Assembly (NCBI RefSeq): GCF_019599465.1
Contig: NZ_RKLR01000001.1
Span: 795,341 to 859,340, forward strand
DNA length: 64,000 nucleotides
Direction: 5' to 3'
From: Haloarcula rubra
Lineage (GTDB): Archaea; Halobacteriota; Halobacteria; Halobacteriales; Haloarculaceae
In this document: positions 60,965-64,000 of the stretch, piece by piece
Position numbering within the stretch: position 1 is the stretch's first letter
Layout of the letters: every line of letters begins with the position of its first letter
Notes under the pieces: model-generated
Databases searched by the model: none
The model's input: the letters and a program-made list of their open reading frames with translations, nothing else
Told to the model about the DNA's origin: nothing
Position numbers and translations under genes: made by a program

Positions 60965-61597
60965 TCAGTCCACCACCAGTTCCACCGGGTCCGCCGTCGT
61001 CGGGCCGGGGTCGCCGACGGCCCCACAGACGTCGACCCAGTACGGGACGGTGGTCTGCCACCAGCCGTCCCGCCAGTAGCCCGGCGGCGTGTGTCCCGGG
61101 GCGTCGACGGCGTAGCCGAACGGCGTGTTCCGGCAGGTCAGTTCGGTGTCGGCCCGGTCGTGGAGTCGGTCACGGCGGGCGTCGGACGCCGTCGGTGCCG
61201 AGACGAGGACCGGAACGTCGAGTGCGTCCGCGAGCGTCTCCAGCAGTTCGCAGGTCGCACCGTAGAGCCGGTCGTACTCGCTCTCGGGACCGTCGGCACC
61301 CTCGTACAGTGCCGGGACGTTCGGCACGACGACGAGGTCCGTGCGACCCGAGGCGACGTCGACGGCACGGCGGACGAGTGCGTGGTGCTGGTGGGCCGTG
61401 AACGCGCGAGCGACGCGGACACCGCGGAGCGCGTGTCGGTCGCCGTCGGCCGTCAGGGCGTACGTCGAGGCCGCGCCGCCGGCGTCCACCCACAGCGTCT
61501 CTGTCGCCTCGGCCGACCGGACGACGTGGGCGACGGCCCCACGGCCGTCCGGTTGGTCGACGTAGACGAGTCCGGGTTCGAGTGGTGGCGTCTGCAT
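60965..61597 (-). CDS. RecA-fold-like protein without Walker A (PolB2 partner)
   Basis: The 210-residue protein is encoded immediately upstream of the small PolB2-operon gene (one base between them). Its strand-helix pattern, LVYVDQPDGRG, TLWVDAGG, VRVARAFTAHQHHALVRRAVD and TDLVVVPNVPALYE, resembles the core of RecA/RadA/RadB-type ATPases. In particular, VARAFTAHQH matches the region before the Walker B strand. No GxxxxGK(S/T) loop is present, so it would not hydrolyse ATP. This parallels the inactivated RecA homologue ImuA in bacterial mutagenesis operons, but that is an inference. The start ATG at 61597 is preferred to an upstream codon at 61609. Confidence 0.65.
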   Translation of the reverse strand: MQTPPLEPGLVYVDQPDGRGAVAHVVRSAEATETLWVDAGGAASTYALTADGDRHALRGVRVARAFTAHQHHALVRRAVDVASGRTDLVVVPNVPALYEGADGPESEYDRLYGATCELLETLADALDVPVLVSAPTASDARRDRLHDRADTELTCRNTPFGYAVDAPGHTPPGYWRDGWWQTTVPYWVDVCGAVGDPGPTTADPVELVVD

Positions 61598-61705
61598 GGC
61601 ACGCCACACCGTTGCGGGCGACCGGGCCTAAAGTCGAGCCACGGGTGCGGAGTGGAACTGAAAGTGGTCCAAACGGTTTTAGCGACGGCGGGTCTCCGAC
61701 CGACT

Positions 61706-62545
61706 GTGACAATCCCAACGACGACACTCCCGAGTGGCGACGAGCTCCCGACGGTCGGCGTCGGCACGTGGAACTTAGACGACGACACCGTCGGCGACTC
61801 CGTTCGAACGGGGTTGGACGCCGGCTACGCCCACGTCGACACCGCCGAAGGGTATCACAACGAGGCCGCCATCGGCGAGGCACTCACAGACTACGACCGC
61901 GAGGACGTGTTTCTCACCTCGAAAGTCCTGCCGAAACACCTAGACTACGAGTCCGTCATCGCGTCCTGTGAGGCGTCACTGGAGCGCCTCGGGACGGACT
62001 ACCTCGACCTGTACCTGATTCACTGGCCCAACCCGACCATCTCGCTCCGGGAGACGCTGGACGCGATGGCCACGCTCCACGACCGGGGACAGATACGGAA
62101 CGTCGGCGTCTCGAACTTCAGCGCCTACCAACTCAGTGCTGCCCACCACGTCAGCGACGTGCCCATCGCCGTCAACCAAATCGAGTACCACCCGTGGAAC
62201 ACCCAGGACGACGTCGTCGAGTACTGCCGGGAGACCAACACCGTCGTCGAAGCCGCGGCCCCCCTCGGCCGGACGGAAGTGTTCGACGACCCGACAATAC
62301 AGGCCATCGCCGACTCCTACGACCGGTCGCCGGCACAGGTCGTCCTCAAGTGGGCCGTCGAGAACGGCGTCGTCCCGCTTCCGAAGTCCTCCTCGCCCGA
62401 CCACGTCCGCGCGAACTGCGACCTGTTCGACTGGGCCCTCGCCGAGGAGGACCACCGGCGTATCGACGACATCGACCACCACCAGCCAGTGTACGACTTC
62501 CCGGCCCGTGACTGGTCGGGCGACACCTACGGCATCTCCCAGTAA
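61706..62545 (+). CDS. Aldo/keto reductase
   Basis: The 279-residue enzyme has the AKR tetrad: Asp45, Tyr50 in DTAEGYHNE, Lys73 in TSKVLPKH, and His in LIHWP. It also carries the C-terminal NADPH loop PLPKSSSPDHVRAN. It reduces an aldehyde or ketone with NADPH in the cytoplasm; the substrate is unknown. The only start with a promoter is the GTG at 61706, 27 bp after GGTTTTAG (61675-61682). The longer open frame to 60944 is a shadow of the minus-strand PolB2 operon. Confidence 0.92.
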   Translation: MTIPTTTLPSGDELPTVGVGTWNLDDDTVGDSVRTGLDAGYAHVDTAEGYHNEAAIGEALTDYDREDVFLTSKVLPKHLDYESVIASCEASLERLGTDYLDLYLIHWPNPTISLRETLDAMATLHDRGQIRNVGVSNFSAYQLSAAHHVSDVPIAVNQIEYHPWNTQDDVVEYCRETNTVVEAAAPLGRTEVFDDPTIQAIADSYDRSPAQVVLKWAVENGVVPLPKSSSPDHVRANCDLFDWALAEEDHRRIDDIDHHQPVYDFPARDWSGDTYGISQ

Positions 62546-62554
62546 CACGGGTCG

Positions 62555-62740
62555 ATGGTGACGCCTCCCGCACCCGGTCGCTGGGACGCCGCGGCCGCCG
62601 GGAGCGTCGCCGCTCTCCTCGTCGTCGCGTACGTGGTCGTCCCCGACGCGACGGTCCAGTACGGTGCGTGGCTCCTCGTCTTCTGTATCTGGATGGCGTG
62701 GTTCGTCGCCTTCGGCGCGCGCTGGCTCTACGGCGAGTGA
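62555..62740 (+). CDS. Small two-helix membrane protein
   Basis: The 61 residues are MVTPPAPGRWDAAAAG followed by a helix SVAALLVVAYVVVP, a short exterior loop and a second helix YGAWLLVFCIWMAWFVAFGARW. It begins nine bases after the aldo/keto reductase stop and is likely cotranscribed with it. Function unknown. Confidence 0.6.
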   Translation: MVTPPAPGRWDAAAAGSVAALLVVAYVVVPDATVQYGAWLLVFCIWMAWFVAFGARWLYGE

Positions 62741-62834
62741 CAATCGGCTATCACGCGAAACCGCATGACGTGAAGCTTTTACTCGAATCCGTGTCAGCGA
62801 GAATTTATTTACTCCCGGCCGCTATACACACCCG

Positions 62835-62972
62835 ATGCCTCGCATCGAAGTCTCGGAGAACCTGTACCGGCAACTCGAGGACGAAGCCGACGGCGAAACA
62901 ATCGACGACACCCTCTGGAAGATGGTCGGTACCTACCGCCGCAAGCACAACCCCGAATCAGACCGACGATAA
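62835..62972 (+). CDS. Very small RHH-like protein (45 residues)
   Basis: The frame encodes MPRIEVSENLYRQLEDEADG and then ETIDDTLWKMVGTYRRKHNPESDRR. A strand followed by two helices of this size is the shape of a ribbon-helix-helix or antitoxin-like protein. No toxin gene is next to it. A TATA-like ATTTATTTA (about 62802-62811) precedes the ATG by about 28 bp. I consider it a real but unannotated gene, with function unknown. Confidence 0.6.
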   Translation: MPRIEVSENLYRQLEDEADGETIDDTLWKMVGTYRRKHNPESDRR

Positions 62973-63110
62973 CGACGCTCGTTAGCGATTCTGCTGCACG
63001 CCATTCAGTGAGCGGTCGCTGTCCGGACCACGGGACGACCCATCGGTAGGCCGCCGGCTGCCAACGGAGGACTGTGAAAAAATCGCCTGCACGACCGGGT
63101 TCTCGGTGAC

Positions 63111-63275
63111 TTAGACGGTCGTCCAAGCACCCTCGATGTCCGCCGAAGACATCTCCGTATCGTGTGTCTCTTTCGCGTGTGTCTGGACGAACTCGATGAG
63201 CTCGTCCTCGTTTTCGGACCGAATCACGAAGTCGCAGTCGTACCCCGCATCTCGACAGACTACCTCTTTGGCCAT
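63111..63275 (-). CDS. DUF1059-family small protein
   Basis: The 54-residue product MAKEVVCRDAGYDCDFVIRS, ENEDELIEFVQTHAKETHDT, EMSSADIEGAWTTV is a full match to the DUF1059 pattern: C-R-D-x-G-x-D-C-x-F-x-x-R, then V-x-x-H-A-K-x-x-H. The two Cys and two His could bind a metal. Function is unknown, but the family is widespread in archaea and bacteria. It is too short for many gene finders. Confidence 0.85.
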   Translation of the reverse strand: MAKEVVCRDAGYDCDFVIRSENEDELIEFVQTHAKETHDTEMSSADIEGAWTTV

Positions 63276-63437
63276 TGGTATCGTGCCTCCGTAGACGAGA
63301 GTACAGCGGCCTATTTCGTTACAACGTCGTTAGCTGACGAACGCTGAGACTGCCACGAAGAAAGAGTTGCTTGCCGTCTGTGTACGGCCAGTGGGACGAC
63401 GGACTGCGACTCGTTCCGAGGAGCAGCGTGACGCGGT

Positions 63438-63662
63438 TTAGTCGCTGTGACGCTCTGCTTGCAGCGCCCGCGCCTCTTCGACCGGGACGGTAATCCAGTC
63501 CTCGTCGGCCTCGAACTTGAGTTGGACAATCCCTGACGGGATGTCTGCATCCACCGTCGTCGAGTGTTCGGCGACGAGATGCCGCGCGTACTGTCCCCAG
63601 ACAGCGTCGTCCGCGGGTGCGATGGCCCGCCACGAGCAACCGGGGTGTGAACAGCGTTTCAT
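63438..63662 (-). CDS. Small Cys/His zinc-finger-like protein
   Basis: The 74 residues start MKRCSHPGCSWRAIAPADDAVWGQYARHLVAEHSTTV, which gives C-x4-C ... H-x4-H, a C2H2-like zinc site, then a strand-rich half (GIVQLKFEADEDWITVPVEEARAL). It has no signal peptide. Such small zinc-finger proteins are numerous in haloarchaea and often regulate gene expression, but this one is uncharacterised. Confidence 0.72.
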   Translation of the reverse strand: MKRCSHPGCSWRAIAPADDAVWGQYARHLVAEHSTTVDADIPSGIVQLKFEADEDWITVPVEEARALQAERHSD

Positions 63663-63826
63663 CGTCTTCCCATTCGTTTGCTAGACGGGCACATGAACGT
63701 TTTTCAGCCCACAAACGTGGTAATTCGCGATTATAGACACGACGAACGGACCCAACTAACGGGGTGCTGAGACCGACGGGTCAGCGTCGTCGGTCGGTCA
63801 CCAGCGCGGCCGCTCCCCAAGGACGA

Positions 63827-63862
63827 CGAGCCTCGCGGAGAGACGACTCTCCGCGAGGCTCG
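63827..63862. terminator. Perfect 16-bp hairpin downstream of 5S rRNA
   Basis: A 16-base arm (63827-63842), a four-base loop (acga) and a perfectly complementary arm (63847-63862) give an uninterrupted stem rich in G and C. It begins 19 bases after the 3' end of the 5S gene on the minus strand. It may end the rRNA transcript, protect its 3' end or be a processing signal. The 19 bases between the 5S end and the stem are A/T-rich (attcatacc, ttattcatt). Confidence 0.6.
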
Positions 63863-63881
63863 AAATGAATAAGGTATGAAT

Positions 63882-64000
63882 GGTGGCGGCGAACCAGCTT
63901 TCCCAGAGGCTCGCGCACTCCAGTACTCCCTGGAACGCTGGCGGGCTTATCTTCCGTGTTCGGGATGGGTACGGGAGGCAACCCCGCCGCTATGGCCGCC
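63882..64000 (-). rRNA. rrf: 5S ribosomal RNA, truncated at its 5' end by the window edge
   Basis: The minus strand from 64000 reads GGCGGCCATAGCGGCGGGG, continues through CCCGTACCCATCCCGAAC and ends TTCGCCGCCACC. This is the archaeal 5S rRNA with its first three bases beyond the window edge; 119 of about 122 bases are present. The loop C motif CCCATCCCGAACACGG and helix IV/V regions agree with haloarchaeal 5S genes. The 3' end GCCGCC pairs with the 5' GGCGGC. The rest of the rRNA operon should lie to the right of the window. Confidence 0.95.

Noticed and set aside
60944..61705. N-terminal extension of the aldo/keto reductase to 533 residues
   Set aside because: The extension reads antisense to the RecA-fold-like gene. 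A promoter and natural start exist at 61706.
63781..63981. Open frame of 66 codons over the rRNA end
   Set aside because: It overlaps the 5S rRNA gene and the hairpin, and shows no protein features.

Overview
The window looks like chromosomal DNA of an extremely halophilic archaeon (class Halobacteria). The evidence is very high G+C, a strong GAC/GAG/GTC codon bias giving acidic proteins, mostly leaderless genes with TATA-like boxes about 25-30 bp before the start codon, PGF-CTERM surface proteins, Tat-type leaders and haloarchaeal families (HalOD1, DUF1102, DUF5305, ThiD-ThiN fusion). The right edge carries a 5S rRNA gene on the minus strand, so the window abuts an rRNA operon. I cannot fix the genus. 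I see no tRNA gene, CRISPR array, transposase or integrase.

Left part (0-24 kb): an S9 peptidase cut by the window edge; a pentapeptide-repeat protein ending in a channel-like membrane domain; surface and membrane proteins; a geranylgeranyl-reductase-family flavoprotein; a YgfZ-type protein; a PfkB-family protein lacking its catalytic Asp; an ATP-grasp enzyme divergent from a GT4 glycosyltransferase; MutL; a HAD phosphatase; several small haloarchaeal genes; a SUI1 paralogue; and the first MutS.

Middle (23.5-45 kb): a giant Tat-exported multicopper oxidase (about 1558 residues) with its copper motifs in unusual order and a C-terminal FG-GAP region. A dead ArsC-like fragment lies on one side of it and an intact ArsC-like gene on the other. 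Then come a surface metalloprotease, a PurM-like protein, ThiDN, an ABC exporter, an HxlR regulator, a ferritin-like protein, a TraB-family protein without a normal start codon, redox proteins, a TauE/SafE transporter with a universal stress protein, and a thioredoxin.

The most striking block is 44.4-51.7 kb. It holds three secreted proteins sharing a G-x-G-x-F...S-A-D-R leader junction, a related membrane-anchored protein, a rhomboid protease, a SipW/ER-type signal peptidase, a DUF5305 protein and a membrane-bound winged-helix regulator. I read it as a candidate archaeal counterpart of the Bacillus TapA-SipW-TasA fibre system and of the TasA-like bundling pilin of Pyrobaculum.

Right part (51.7-64 kb): a DNA-repair-rich stretch with a second MutS, the mismatch endonuclease NucS/EndoMS, and a PolB2-type DNA polymerase operon (frameshifted near its end) with a RecA-fold-like partner. 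A PAS histidine kinase, an aldo/keto reductase and several small proteins (DUF1059, zinc-binding, RHH-like) complete it. A perfect 16-bp hairpin follows the 5S rRNA gene. With MutL and the first MutS upstream, the window encodes both the MutS/MutL and the NucS mismatch-repair routes.
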